From an uncultured Bacilli bacterium (lineage in GTDB: Bacteria; Bacillota_I; Bacilli_A; RFN20; CAG-826), in the NCBI GenBank assembly GCA_944350425.1, contig CALVOX010000001.1, forward strand, positions 170,212-234,211: a stretch of 64,000 nt of DNA. Direction: 5' to 3'. The notes under the pieces were generated by a model. The model was not told the origin of the DNA. It saw only the letters and a program-made list of their open reading frames with translations, and did not search any database. The position numbers and the translations under genes are program-made. How positions within the stretch are numbered: the first letter of the stretch is position 1; each line of letters opens with the position of its first letter. Positions 18,067-27,010 of the stretch are shown here, piece after piece.

Positions 18067-20238
18067 TTATCTACCAAAGAATGTTTTTCTTTTCTTTTCA
18101 GGTTTTGATGAATTATCATCGCTTCTATTTTCGTCAAATTCTTTATGAGAAACGCTGATTTTTCCTTTTTCATCAATACCAATAACTTTAACTTTTAATT
18201 TTTGTCCAACTCTTACTACATCGTGAGCTGATTTAACATAACCGTTTGATAGTCTAGAAACATGGCATAAACCTTCTTTATCGCCAAAAAGTGAAACGAA
18301 AGCACCAAAATCTTCTACTCTTGTTACATCTCCTTCAAAGACTTCGCCAATTTCAACAACTCTAGCAATATCTAAGATCATATTTTTTGCTTTTAATAAA
18401 GCATCTTTATTCATATGGTAAACGCTAACTCTACCATCATCTTCGATATCAATCTTAACTTGATCGCATTTTTCAATGATTTCATTAATAACTTTTCCGC
18501 CAGTTCCAATAACGTCTTTAATTTTAGTTTTATCAATGTAGAATGTGATAAATTTAGGAGCATATTCAGATAATTCTTTTCTTGGTTCGCTAATACAAGC
18601 AGACATAACTTCTCTAATTTGTGCTCTTGCTTTATGAGCTTGCATTAAAGCATCATGTAAAATTTCTCTTGTAACACCTTTAATCTTAATATCCATTTGT
18701 AAAGCTGTAATTCCAAGTTCAGTTCCAGCAACTTTAAAGTCCATATCACCGAAGTGATCTTCTAAGCCTTGAATGTCAGTTAAAATTGTATAAGGATGAT
18801 TTCCATCAAGAGGTCCGGAAGTAATTAAACCCATTGCAATACCACTAACCATTCTTTTAATTGGAACGCCGGCTGCCATTAATGATAAGCAAGACGCACA
18901 AATTGAAGCTTGAGATGAAGAACCATTTGATTCGCAGACTTCAGCAACACATCTGATAGTATATGGGAATTCTTCTTCACTTGGTAAAACATAAGATAAA
19001 GCTCTTTCACCTAATGCACCATGACCAATTTCTCTTCTTCCTGGTGTACCAGTTCTTCCGATTTCACCAACTGAGAAAGGTGGGAAATTATAGTGATGCA
19101 TCCATCTTTTTGTATCTTCTGGTGCTAAACCTTCTAAAATTTGTTCATCTTCTTTAATACCTAAAGTACAAATTGAAATAACTTGAGTTTGACCTCTTGT
19201 AAACATAGCAGAACCATGGACCCTAGGTAAAAGGTCAATTTGAGCGTTTAATGGTCTAATTTCATCAATTTTTCTACCATCAGGTCTAATTTTTTCTTCA
19301 GTAATAAGTCTTCTAACTTCGTTAGCGACCATACCTTCTAAAATATCATTGACCATTAACATAGTCATCTTATGGTCTTTTTCGTTTTTATATTCTCTAT
19401 TATCGTAATCGTCAGTAATTTCTTTCTTTAAAGAATCAATAGCATTTTGTCTTTCTAATTTATCGAAAATAGAGATAGATTTAATCATTCTATCGTAAAT
19501 TCTAGTATAGATATCGTTTTTAATATTTTCATCTGGAGCATATAAAGAAACTTCTCTTTTTGGTTTTCCAATTTCTTTAATAATTTCTTCTTCAAACTCG
19601 CAAAGTTCTTTAATTGCATTATGACCAAACATAATAGCATCAAGCATTTCATCTTCGCTTAATTCATTAGCGCCAGCTTCAACCATGTTAATAGCTTCTT
19701 TTGTACCAGCAACTGCTAAATTTAAATCAGAAACTTTTCTTTCTTCAACGGTTGGGTTAATAACTAAATTACCATTAACTCTTCCAACGTAAACTCCAGC
19801 GATTGGTCCGTCAAAAGGAATATCAGAAATTCCAAGAGCCAAAGATGAGCCAAGCATTGCAGTCATTTCAGGAGTTGAATCTAAATCAACACTCATAACA
19901 GTATTAATGATTTGAACTTCATTTCTAAAGCCATCACTAAACATAGGTCTAATTGGTCTATCAATTAATCTAGCTGTTAAAGTAGCATGTTCTCCTGGTC
20001 TACCTTCTCTTCTTAAAAAACCTCCAGGGATTCTACCAATTGCATATTGCTTTTCTTCATAAGTGACTGTTAAAGGGAAGAAATCTCCTTCTTTTGGTTC
20101 ATCACTACAACAAGCTGTAGATAAAACTACAGTATCATTAAATCTTACAAAAACAGCCCCATCGGCTTGTTTTGCAATTTCTCCGGTTTCTACTACTATC
20201 TTCTTACCGTAAAATTCTTTTTCAAAAACACGTTTCAT
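18067..20238 (-). CDS. pnp: Polyribonucleotide nucleotidyltransferase (PNPase)
   Basis: A 723-residue 3'-5' phosphorolytic exoribonuclease of the RNA degradosome. Two RNase PH-like domains flank an all-alpha domain; the second carries GSSSQASICASCLSLMAAG and the KVAGTELGITALQMDIK block. A KH domain (DVIGTGGKVINEI) and an S1 domain (GDVTRVEDFGAFVSL) follow. I chose the ATG at 20238 (MKRVFEKEFYG) because the upstream in-frame extension is Lys/Arg-rich and unlike the family start. In Bacillus pnp follows rpsO; here they lie close but are separated by the ABC pair. Confidence 0.96.
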   Translation of the reverse strand: MKRVFEKEFYGKKIVVETGEIAKQADGAVFVRFNDTVVLSTACCSDEPKEGDFFPLTVTYEEKQYAIGRIPGGFLRREGRPGEHATLTARLIDRPIRPMFSDGFRNEVQIINTVMSVDLDSTPEMTAMLGSSLALGISDIPFDGPIAGVYVGRVNGNLVINPTVEERKVSDLNLAVAGTKEAINMVEAGANELSEDEMLDAIMFGHNAIKELCEFEEEIIKEIGKPKREVSLYAPDENIKNDIYTRIYDRMIKSISIFDKLERQNAIDSLKKEITDDYDNREYKNEKDHKMTMLMVNDILEGMVANEVRRLITEEKIRPDGRKIDEIRPLNAQIDLLPRVHGSAMFTRGQTQVISICTLGIKEDEQILEGLAPEDTKRWMHHYNFPPFSVGEIGRTGTPGRREIGHGALGERALSYVLPSEEEFPYTIRCVAEVCESNGSSSQASICASCLSLMAAGVPIKRMVSGIAMGLITSGPLDGNHPYTILTDIQGLEDHFGDMDFKVAGTELGITALQMDIKIKGVTREILHDALMQAHKARAQIREVMSACISEPRKELSEYAPKFITFYIDKTKIKDVIGTGGKVINEIIEKCDQVKIDIEDDGRVSVYHMNKDALLKAKNMILDIARVVEIGEVFEGDVTRVEDFGAFVSLFGDKEGLCHVSRLSNGYVKSAHDVVRVGQKLKVKVIGIDEKGKISVSHKEFDENRSDDNSSKPEKKRKTFFGR

Positions 20239-20330
20239 TTTTCTTTTTCTTTTCCTTAAATAATTAACTTTTAAATTATACAAATAAGTAAAGTCAATAT
20301 CTAGTTTTTTAAAGAAAAATTTGCTTGAAA

Positions 20331-22097
20331 CTATTTAATTCCGACTTCTTCAAATTGAGCATTATAAAGGTTGAAATAAAAACCTTTTTTTGCCATTAAT
20401 TCTTTATGATTTCCAGATTCAATTATTTTTCCATTATTAATAACAACGATGAAATCTGAATTAATAATAGTCGAAAGTCTATGAGCAACCATAATCGAAG
20501 TTTTATTTTCACAAAGTCGATTAATTGCTTCGACAATTTTAAGTTCAGTACGAGTATCAATATTTGAAGTCGCTTCATCTAGAAGTAAAATTTCAGGTTT
20601 CATAAGCATAACTCTTGCAATTGAAATAAGTTGTTTTTCACCAACGCTTAAGCCACTATTATCGGATATTATAGTATCAAAACCTTGAGGTAATCTTTCA
20701 ATAAAATCTAAACAATTTGCATTTCTTGCTGCTTCTTTGATTTCTTCAAAAGTTGCATCTTCTTTTGAATAAGCAATATTTTCTAAAACACTTCCTTTAA
20801 AAATCCGAGTGTCTTGTAAAACCATTCCAAACTTAGCTCTAATAGTTTCTTTTTTAATATCAACGCTATGTTCTTTATTAAAATCAATCGTTCCTTTATT
20901 TGGATCATAGAATCTTAAAAGAAGGTTAATTATAGTTGTTTTTCCACATCCCGTAGGACCGACTAAGGCAATCTTATGCCCTTCTTTAATAAGTAAAGAA
21001 AAATCATCAATAATTTTTCGATTATTATCATAAGAAAAATCGACATTATTAAAAGCGATTTCGCCTCTTTTTAAACTAACCTCTTTTCCATTATCAACAT
21101 CATTTTTTGAATCCATTACGTATAAGATTCTATTTAAAGATGAATAAGCATTTTGTGCTTCGCTAACACAAGAAGAAATTGCATCAAAAGGTTTAGAATA
21201 TTGAATTGAATATTGAATAAAAGTTGAAATCATTCCAGCGGTTAAAGTAGAGCCTAAAAAAGTTCCACCACTTGATGAAGCTAAAACAAAAATAAATGCA
21301 CCAAGAATTACGACTACTGCAGTAATTGAGTTATTAATAACTCTAGAAGCTGGATTAATTAAAGATGAAATTAATTGAGCTTTTTGTCCAACTTTGTATA
21401 AATCTTGATTAATTTTATTAAATTTCTTAAATGAATATTCTTCATAATTATATGATTCAACGACGTCGATATTATTTATATATTCTAGAAAATTAGAAGA
21501 AACTTCACCCATTAAACGGTTATTTTCTTTATAATATTTTGAAGATTTTTTGGCAATAATATAAGAAAGCAAAAATCCAAATGGAGTTAGGATAATAACA
21601 ACTATTGCTAAAAGATAATTAACATAAAACATCATGACAATCATTATGATTACTTGAAAAATACCAATAATTAATTGTCTAAAAAATGATGTTAAACCAG
21701 TATTAACATTATCAACATCGTTAACAATTCTTGAAATTAAATCCCCTTTTAAATGATTATCGATAAATGAAATTGGAACTTCGTTAAACTTTAAGAATAA
21801 ATCATCTCTAAGTTCTTTTGAAACTCTTTCTACTACTCTACCTAATAAAAAATCAAAGACGAATTGAAAAATAACGGTTAGAGCAATAAATAATGAAATA
21901 AGGATTATATCAAAGGTAAAAATATCAAAATTAAGTATTTTTCCCGAATTAAATAAATCAATTTGATCAATTGCAAGTCCAATATAATAAGGGATTAAAG
22001 TTAAAGAAATAACTAAAATAATTGAGAAGATTATGCATAAAATTAATGCTAATAAATCTCTTTTTAAATATTTAAACAAAAATTTAATACTAGCCAT
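20331..22097 (-). CDS. ABC exporter half-transporter, catalytic-site subunit
   Basis: A 588-residue type IV ABC half-transporter: six membrane segments in residues 15-310, then a nucleotide-binding domain. Walker A is GPTGCGKTT, Walker B keeps the catalytic Glu (LLLDEATS) and the H-loop His is present (VAHRLST). Its signature motif is non-canonical, LSVGE instead of LSGGQ. The start overlaps the preceding ABC gene by eight bases. With that partner it forms one consensus and one degenerate ATP site, as in the TM287/288 and BmrCD heterodimers. Substrate unknown; multidrug or lipid export is usual. Confidence 0.93.
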   Translation of the reverse strand: MASIKFLFKYLKRDLLALILCIIFSIILVISLTLIPYYIGLAIDQIDLFNSGKILNFDIFTFDIILISLFIALTVIFQFVFDFLLGRVVERVSKELRDDLFLKFNEVPISFIDNHLKGDLISRIVNDVDNVNTGLTSFFRQLIIGIFQVIIMIVMMFYVNYLLAIVVIILTPFGFLLSYIIAKKSSKYYKENNRLMGEVSSNFLEYINNIDVVESYNYEEYSFKKFNKINQDLYKVGQKAQLISSLINPASRVINNSITAVVVILGAFIFVLASSSGGTFLGSTLTAGMISTFIQYSIQYSKPFDAISSCVSEAQNAYSSLNRILYVMDSKNDVDNGKEVSLKRGEIAFNNVDFSYDNNRKIIDDFSLLIKEGHKIALVGPTGCGKTTIINLLLRFYDPNKGTIDFNKEHSVDIKKETIRAKFGMVLQDTRIFKGSVLENIAYSKEDATFEEIKEAARNANCLDFIERLPQGFDTIISDNSGLSVGEKQLISIARVMLMKPEILLLDEATSNIDTRTELKIVEAINRLCENKTSIMVAHRLSTIINSDFIVVINNGKIIESGNHKELMAKKGFYFNLYNAQFEEVGIK

Positions 22098-23832
22098 TTA
22101 AATTCACCTGACTTTCATAAATTTCTTTATAAATCGAAGAATTTTTAAGTAATTCTTCATGTGTTCCAATGCTATCAATGTAGCCTTTATCCATGACTAA
22201 AATCTTATCGCAACCTTTTAAGGAAGTTGCTCTTTGAGAAATAATAATTGTTGTTAAATCTTTTTTAGAAGCAATCGTTTCTCTAATCTTTTTATCAGTT
22301 AAAAAGTCAAGAGCTGAAGTTGAATCATCTAAAATTAGAATATCGGATTTTTTAATTAAGGCCCTAGCAATAGTAATTCTTTGCTTTTGACCGCCACTTA
22401 AGTTTTTACCACTTTCAACAATTTCATGATTTATTGTATCTTCATATTTTGAAACAAAAGAATAAGCATCAGCTTCTTTTAAAGCTTCAACTACTTCTTC
22501 ATCAGAAATATCATTTTTCCCCATTAAAACATTTTCTTTGATTGTTCCATTAAAGATTGAAGTTTTTTGAGAAACTAAAGATATCTGTTTTCTTAACGAT
22601 TTAATATTAAAATCTTTAATATTTTGACCTTTAAAAAGAATCTCTCCACTAGTAACATCAAAAAATCTTTCTAGTAACTTAATAATTGTTGTTTTCCCAG
22701 CTCCTGTTCCACCAATAATTCCAACCTTTTCACCTTTTCTAATAGCAAAATTCAAATTATTAACAACATTTTTCTCAGAATCACTATATTTAAAACAAAC
22801 ATTATTAAACTTAACAATTTCATCTTTATTATAGTCAATATTTGTATCAACTATTGTTCCATCTTTAATAGATGGAACAATCTTAAAGAAAGCATTAACT
22901 CTTTCTCTAGAAGATTGAGCTTTTGTTAAAACAATAACAACATTGAAAGTAACAATTAAAGCAGTTGTAATTTGATTTAAATATTGAATTAAAGCTGTTA
23001 AAGAACCAGTTGAAAGAGGAACATTAGTAAAAATATTATCTCTTCCTAAATAGACAACAAAAATAGTTGCAGTATTTAAAACTAAATAAGTAATTGGATT
23101 AACTAAAGCATTTAATGTTTGATTAACTTTTGCATCTTTATAATATTGGTTTGATAATTTCTTAAATTTATTGATTTCATATTCTTCTTTATTAAATGCT
23201 CTAATAACTCTAGTCCCAGCTAAATCATCATTTGATAAAGAAGAAACTTTATCAATTGAATCTTGTACTTTTAAGATTTGTCTTGATGAAAAATAAAATA
23301 TTAAAATAATTGGAATAGCGATAATAATAACGGCAATAAATAATATTAAAAATGCTTCAATAGAGATAAATATCGACATAATTAAAGAACCAACAACAAG
23401 TAAAGGTGCTCTAACTACTAAACGAATAATATTAGCTATACCTAATTGAAGTCTATTTGTATCATTACTTATTAAAGTAAGTAAATTACCTTTTCCAATC
23501 TTTTCTAAATCTAAAGATGATAAAGTTGCTATTTTTTTATATATTCTATTTCTTAAATCTGTCCCAAATCCTTGTGAACAAACTGAAGATAGATATTGAC
23601 ATATAAAAGTAAAACCAAAAGAGAGTAAACACATAAGAACTAAAATTATTCCCGGAATAATAATTCTTAAATAATTATTCTCAAGTCCTGCTTCAATACC
23701 TTGGTCAATAATATAACGAATTACAAAAGGTGTAAAAAGTTCAAAAATGACCTCAATCGATTTAAAAATTGGGCCAAATATAACATATAATTTATATCTT
23801 CTTAACGAAAACTTAACAGTATTTGTATCCAT
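22090..23832 (-). CDS. ABC exporter half-transporter, degenerate-site subunit
   Basis: A 580-residue partner of the next gene with the same six-helix plus ATPase layout. Walker A is GGTGAGKTT and the signature LSGGQ is canonical. The catalytic Glu after Walker B is replaced by Asp (LILDDSTS) and the H-loop His by Gln (ISQRATS). These changes mark it as the subunit whose own ATP site is inactive in heterodimeric exporters. A perfect 12-bp-arm inverted repeat (22853-22881) lies in its coding sequence. There is no clear Shine-Dalgarno before the ATG. Confidence 0.92.
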   Translation of the reverse strand: MDTNTVKFSLRRYKLYVIFGPIFKSIEVIFELFTPFVIRYIIDQGIEAGLENNYLRIIIPGIILVLMCLLSFGFTFICQYLSSVCSQGFGTDLRNRIYKKIATLSSLDLEKIGKGNLLTLISNDTNRLQLGIANIIRLVVRAPLLVVGSLIMSIFISIEAFLILFIAVIIIAIPIILIFYFSSRQILKVQDSIDKVSSLSNDDLAGTRVIRAFNKEEYEINKFKKLSNQYYKDAKVNQTLNALVNPITYLVLNTATIFVVYLGRDNIFTNVPLSTGSLTALIQYLNQITTALIVTFNVVIVLTKAQSSRERVNAFFKIVPSIKDGTIVDTNIDYNKDEIVKFNNVCFKYSDSEKNVVNNLNFAIRKGEKVGIIGGTGAGKTTIIKLLERFFDVTSGEILFKGQNIKDFNIKSLRKQISLVSQKTSIFNGTIKENVLMGKNDISDEEVVEALKEADAYSFVSKYEDTINHEIVESGKNLSGGQKQRITIARALIKKSDILILDDSTSALDFLTDKKIRETIASKKDLTTIIISQRATSLKGCDKILVMDKGYIDSIGTHEELLKNSSIYKEIYESQVNLNG

Positions 23833-23914
23833 CTTTATAACTAAATTTAATGCTAAATATTATAACAATAATACGTCATAAAATGTATTAAAATTTAATA
23901 TTTTTTTAAAAGAA

Positions 23915-23945
23915 AAGAGTGAAGATATATAGTGTCTTCACTCTT
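23915..23945 (-). terminator. Intrinsic terminator after rpsO
   Basis: The stem AAGAGTGAAGA / TCTTCACTCTT is followed on the minus strand by TTTTCTTTT, 25 bases after the rpsO stop. Confidence 0.85.
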
Positions 23946-23969
23946 AATTTTTCTTTAAATTTAATTAAA

Positions 23970-24239
23970 TTATTTACGTAAGCCAAGTTCAGCAATTAAT
24001 TTAATGTAAGCATCTCTATTAGTTCTTTCTAAGTAAGAAAGTAATGATTTTCTCTTACCAACTAAAACGAGTAAGCTTCTTCTTGCAACGTGGTCTTTAT
24101 CGTTACTTTTTAAGTGTTCTGTTAAATGTTTAATTGATGAAGTTAAGATTGCTACTTGAACTTCGATACTACCAGTATCTTTTTCATTTTTACCAAACTT
24201 TTTGACGAGTTCAGCTTTTGTTTGTTTTGAAATTGCCAT
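23970..24239 (-). CDS. rpsO: 30S ribosomal protein S15
   Basis: The 89-residue S15 protein, a primary binder of the 16S central domain that also makes the B4 bridge to 23S rRNA. The conserved TGSIEVQVAILTSSIKHLTEHL helix region (abridged here as TGSIEVQVA...LTEHL), the RRSLLVLVGKRKSLL core and YLERTNRDAY are all present. AAGGAG precedes the ATG. The 115-base gap to ribF could hold an S15 feedback site, but I could not identify one. A strong terminator follows. Confidence 0.98.
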   Translation of the reverse strand: MAISKQTKAELVKKFGKNEKDTGSIEVQVAILTSSIKHLTEHLKSNDKDHVARRSLLVLVGKRKSLLSYLERTNRDAYIKLIAELGLRK

Positions 24240-24355
24240 TTTTAGTTCTCCTTAAATATAATTCTCTAATATCAATACAAAAGGTCGGAGTTTCCTTAAA
24301 TAAAGATAAAAGACTTAAAAAGTATAAAGATTTATACGACTTTTGTCAATAAAAA

Positions 24356-25264
24356 CTAATGAATACTCTTCACGTAATTGAAGTAATAAGTAGCATCATC
24401 CATATCTTTTTCAAGCTGTTCAATGAGTTTTTCTTCACTTTCAAACTTAATTTCATCTCTTAAATGTTTGAAAAATGAAATTTCAATATTTTCCCCATAG
24501 AGTTCATCTTTAAAATCAATAATATAAGTTTCAACTGTTTGTTTATTATCGTCACTTATAGTAGGGTTTTTTCCAATATTAGTAAGAGATTTATGTTTTG
24601 TTTTTCCAAGAGTTACTGAAGTAATATAAACTCCTTCTTTTGGAACAACATAATTTACTTCTGTTTCTAAATTAGCTGTAGGAAAACCAAAAGACCTTCC
24701 AATTCCTTTTCCAGAAACTACTTTTCCTCTAATTTTATAAATTCTTCCAAGCCATCTATTAGCTTCATAAATATGTCCTTCTTCAATTAATTTCTTTATT
24801 GAAGATGAAGAAATTTTATTTCCATTATGGTCTTTGACATAATTTAAAACATAGACTTCTTTAATTCTTTCTTTTAAATAATTAACATCCCCTTGAGCTT
24901 TATAACCATATCTAAAATCCGGCCCACAAAATATTTTAACAGGGTTAATTTTCTTTAAGATAAGTTCAACAAAATCGTTATATAAGATTTTTGAAAAATT
25001 ATCATCTACATGGACAACATAAGTTACATCAACATTTAATGAAGCAAATAAAGCTAATTTATCTTCTAAAGATGTTAAAACTTTTGCTCCTTTATTAATT
25101 GCTTTATCAAAAGTTAATATTCCAAGCTTATTTGGAGAACTAGCCCTAGCAAAATTAATAAGTTGAACATGTCCAATATGAACTCCATCAAAGAATCCAA
25201 GAACTAACGATAATTTCTCGTTTTCTTTTAAATCTTCAAATTTATTTAATCGAATAATTTCCAT
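24356..25264 (-). CDS. ribF: Bifunctional riboflavin kinase / FAD synthetase
   Basis: A roughly 302-residue enzyme making FMN and then FAD. The N-terminal adenylyltransferase domain carries GFFDGVHIGH and the SSSIKKLIEEG motif. The C-terminal kinase has GKGIGRSFGFPTAN. I favour the ATG at 25264 (MEIIRL), because the upstream ATG two codons earlier is itself part of a TATAATG promoter box. The gene sits upstream of rpsO, an order common in Bacillota, and is divergent from ttcA. Confidence 0.94.
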   Translation of the reverse strand: MEIIRLNKFEDLKENEKLSLVLGFFDGVHIGHVQLINFARASSPNKLGILTFDKAINKGAKVLTSLEDKLALFASLNVDVTYVVHVDDNFSKILYNDFVELILKKINPVKIFCGPDFRYGYKAQGDVNYLKERIKEVYVLNYVKDHNGNKISSSSIKKLIEEGHIYEANRWLGRIYKIRGKVVSGKGIGRSFGFPTANLETEVNYVVPKEGVYITSVTLGKTKHKSLTNIGKNPTISDDNKQTVETYIIDFKDELYGENIEISFFKHLRDEIKFESEEKLIEQLEKDMDDATYYFNYVKSIH

Positions 25265-25375
25265 GTCCATTATATTAGCACAAAAGCAAAATAGAATTAA
25301 TATCGAAAATTTGCAATTTAAAGAATTTTTAAGACTTTTAATTTATTAATTAAACTAAGAAATAATATAACGAAA

Positions 25376-25405
25376 TTGACAATTATTTTTAGCTTATTTT
25401 AAAAT
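25376..25405 (+). promoter_or_regulatory. Promoter of the ttcA-like gene
   Basis: A consensus TTGACA (25376-25381) is followed after 17-18 bases by TTAAAAT as -10. About 20 bases further down comes AGGAG before the ATG. This is one of few conventional sigma-A promoter plus Shine-Dalgarno arrangements in the window. Confidence 0.7.
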
Positions 25406-25430
25406 ACACTAGTTTATTTAGGAGAATTTC

Positions 25431-26603
25431 ATGAAAGCCTTAAGAATTATTTTAGCCTCGATTAAAAAAGCCGATATTGATTTTAATTTATTTAAAGAAA
25501 ATTCAAGAATTTGTATTGGTATTAGCGGTGGGAAAGATTCGATGGCTTTATTTTATGCTTTAAATATATATAAATTGTATTCAAAAGTTAATTTTGAAGT
25601 AGTACCAATGATGATTGATTTAGGTTTTCCTAATACAAAACTTGATGAAATTAAAGAATATTTTAATGAACTAGGCACTCCTTTATATATCGAAGATGCT
25701 AAAAGCGTTTATCAGATATTAAGTATTCAAAAAGAAAAACAACATCTTGATCATCTACCTTGTTCAATATGTTCGAAAATGAAAAAAGCAATCATTAATA
25801 AAGTAGCTAAAAAACTTAATTGTGATTATGTTTCTTTTGGGCATCATAAAAATGATGCAATAGAAACATTATTTCTAAATGCAATATATGGTGGAAGGAT
25901 TGCAACTTTTTCGCCTAAAATGTTTTTTTCTCGAGATAAACTAACTTTTATTCGACCATTTATTTATATTGATGAAAGTATTATCACTAGATTAATTAAA
26001 GAAGAAAATATCAAAATATTTAAATCAACTTGTCCTAATGATAAGAAAACTGAAAGAGAAAATATTAAAACTTTAATTAAAGATATTAATAAAATCTACC
26101 CTTCATCAAAAGATAATTTTCTTACCATGCTAAATAATAAAGAAAAACTAGATGTATTCTTTAATCATTTTGAACATAAAATAGAAAAAAATGAAAAGTA
26201 TTATTATAAGATAATCGAAGACTTGTCTTCGATTATCGATGAATATAAATTCTTAAATAAGAAATTATATTTAGATAAGAATTTAACTCATATTCATGTA
26301 TATAAAGATAATAAGTTTTTTGGAGTAATATTATATTTAAAAAAAGATAAAGAATTTACTATTAAATTAATTAAACTTAAAGATTATAGTGATTTAGATT
26401 ATATTCTTTATGATTTATATAATGAGATCTATAAAAAATATAATCCAATAACTTTTAGACTTAGATTAACTAATATAATAGAAAAACATTTAAAAGCATT
26501 TACTTTAAATAAAAAAGAAAAACTAGGTAATTCTTACCTAGTTTTAATAGATGAAAATCCAGCTAAGATATCTAAAAGATTAAAAGATATTAATTCTAAA
26601 TAA
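25431..26603 (+). CDS. TtcA-like tRNA thiolase with C-terminal extension
   Basis: A 390-residue PP-loop protein of the TtcA group, which thiolates cytidine 32 of tRNA using an iron-sulfur cluster. SGGKDSMALFYAL is at about residues 30-42. The cluster cysteines are in LPCSICSKMKK and a third is in STCPND. The usual domain ends near residue 245; a further ~140 Lys-rich residues match no domain I know. Two perfect 12-13 bp hairpins lie inside the coding region (26210-26237 and 26519-26545). AGGAG precedes the ATG. Confidence 0.82.
   Translation: MKALRIILASIKKADIDFNLFKENSRICIGISGGKDSMALFYALNIYKLYSKVNFEVVPMMIDLGFPNTKLDEIKEYFNELGTPLYIEDAKSVYQILSIQKEKQHLDHLPCSICSKMKKAIINKVAKKLNCDYVSFGHHKNDAIETLFLNAIYGGRIATFSPKMFFSRDKLTFIRPFIYIDESIITRLIKEENIKIFKSTCPNDKKTERENIKTLIKDINKIYPSSKDNFLTMLNNKEKLDVFFNHFEHKIEKNEKYYYKIIEDLSSIIDEYKFLNKKLYLDKNLTHIHVYKDNKFFGVILYLKKDKEFTIKLIKLKDYSDLDYILYDLYNEIYKKYNPITFRLRLTNIIEKHLKAFTLNKKEKLGNSYLVLIDENPAKISKRLKDINSK
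26210..26237. repeat. Perfect inverted repeat inside the ttcA-like ORF
   Basis: Arms of 13 bp (from GATAATCGAAGAC) are separated by only TT. It lies in coding sequence without disrupting the frame. Confidence 0.85.
26519..26545 (-). terminator. Intragenic bidirectional terminator for the rimP-nusA-infB operon
   Basis: The perfect stem AAAACTAGGTAA / TTACCTAGTTTT, loop TTC, lies within the last codons of the convergent ttcA-like gene, about 75 bases past the rbfA stop. A-tract and T-tract flanks allow termination on the minus strand and possibly the plus strand. Confidence 0.6.
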
Positions 26604-26620
26604 CTACTAGATATATACTA

Positions 26621-27010
26621 TTATTTTAATATATCATCGATATTTGTAATATGTTCCTCTTCTTTCTTAAAGGAAGAAATTTCCTCTTCTTCTTTTTTTA
26701 AAGCATCATCAACTTTTTTAAAATTTAAGAAAGAATTATCAACTACAAACTCAATTTCTGGAACTCTTCTCGTCTTAATTCTTTTTGCTAAAGCACTTCT
26801 AACAAAACCTTTTTTACGATTAAGTTTTTCTAAGTTCTTAGTAGGGTTATTAAAGAATGATACAAAGATTTTACAATAAGAATGGTCGCTACTTACAACA
26901 ACATCAGTGATAGTTAAAAACCCAATAGTTTCATCTTTAATATCATATTGAACTATTTCTCTTACATCTTTTGCAATTTCAGCTTGTAATCTTTCTAAAT
27001 TATTACTCAT
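26621..27010 (-). CDS. rbfA: Ribosome-binding factor A
   Basis: A roughly 129-residue KH-like 30S maturation factor that binds the 16S 5' helix during cold and late assembly. LQAEIAKDVREIVQYDIKD opens the domain and the conserved SSDHSYCKIFVSF strand is near residue 45. A C-terminal acidic tail (KKEEEEISSFKKEEE) extends past the usual end. I chose the ATG at 27010, inside the infB terminal codons, over a TTG nine bases upstream. It is the last gene of the nusA operon. Confidence 0.95.
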   Translation of the reverse strand: MSNNLERLQAEIAKDVREIVQYDIKDETIGFLTITDVVVSSDHSYCKIFVSFFNNPTKNLEKLNRKKGFVRSALAKRIKTRRVPEIEFVVDNSFLNFKKVDDALKKEEEEISSFKKEEEHITNIDDILK

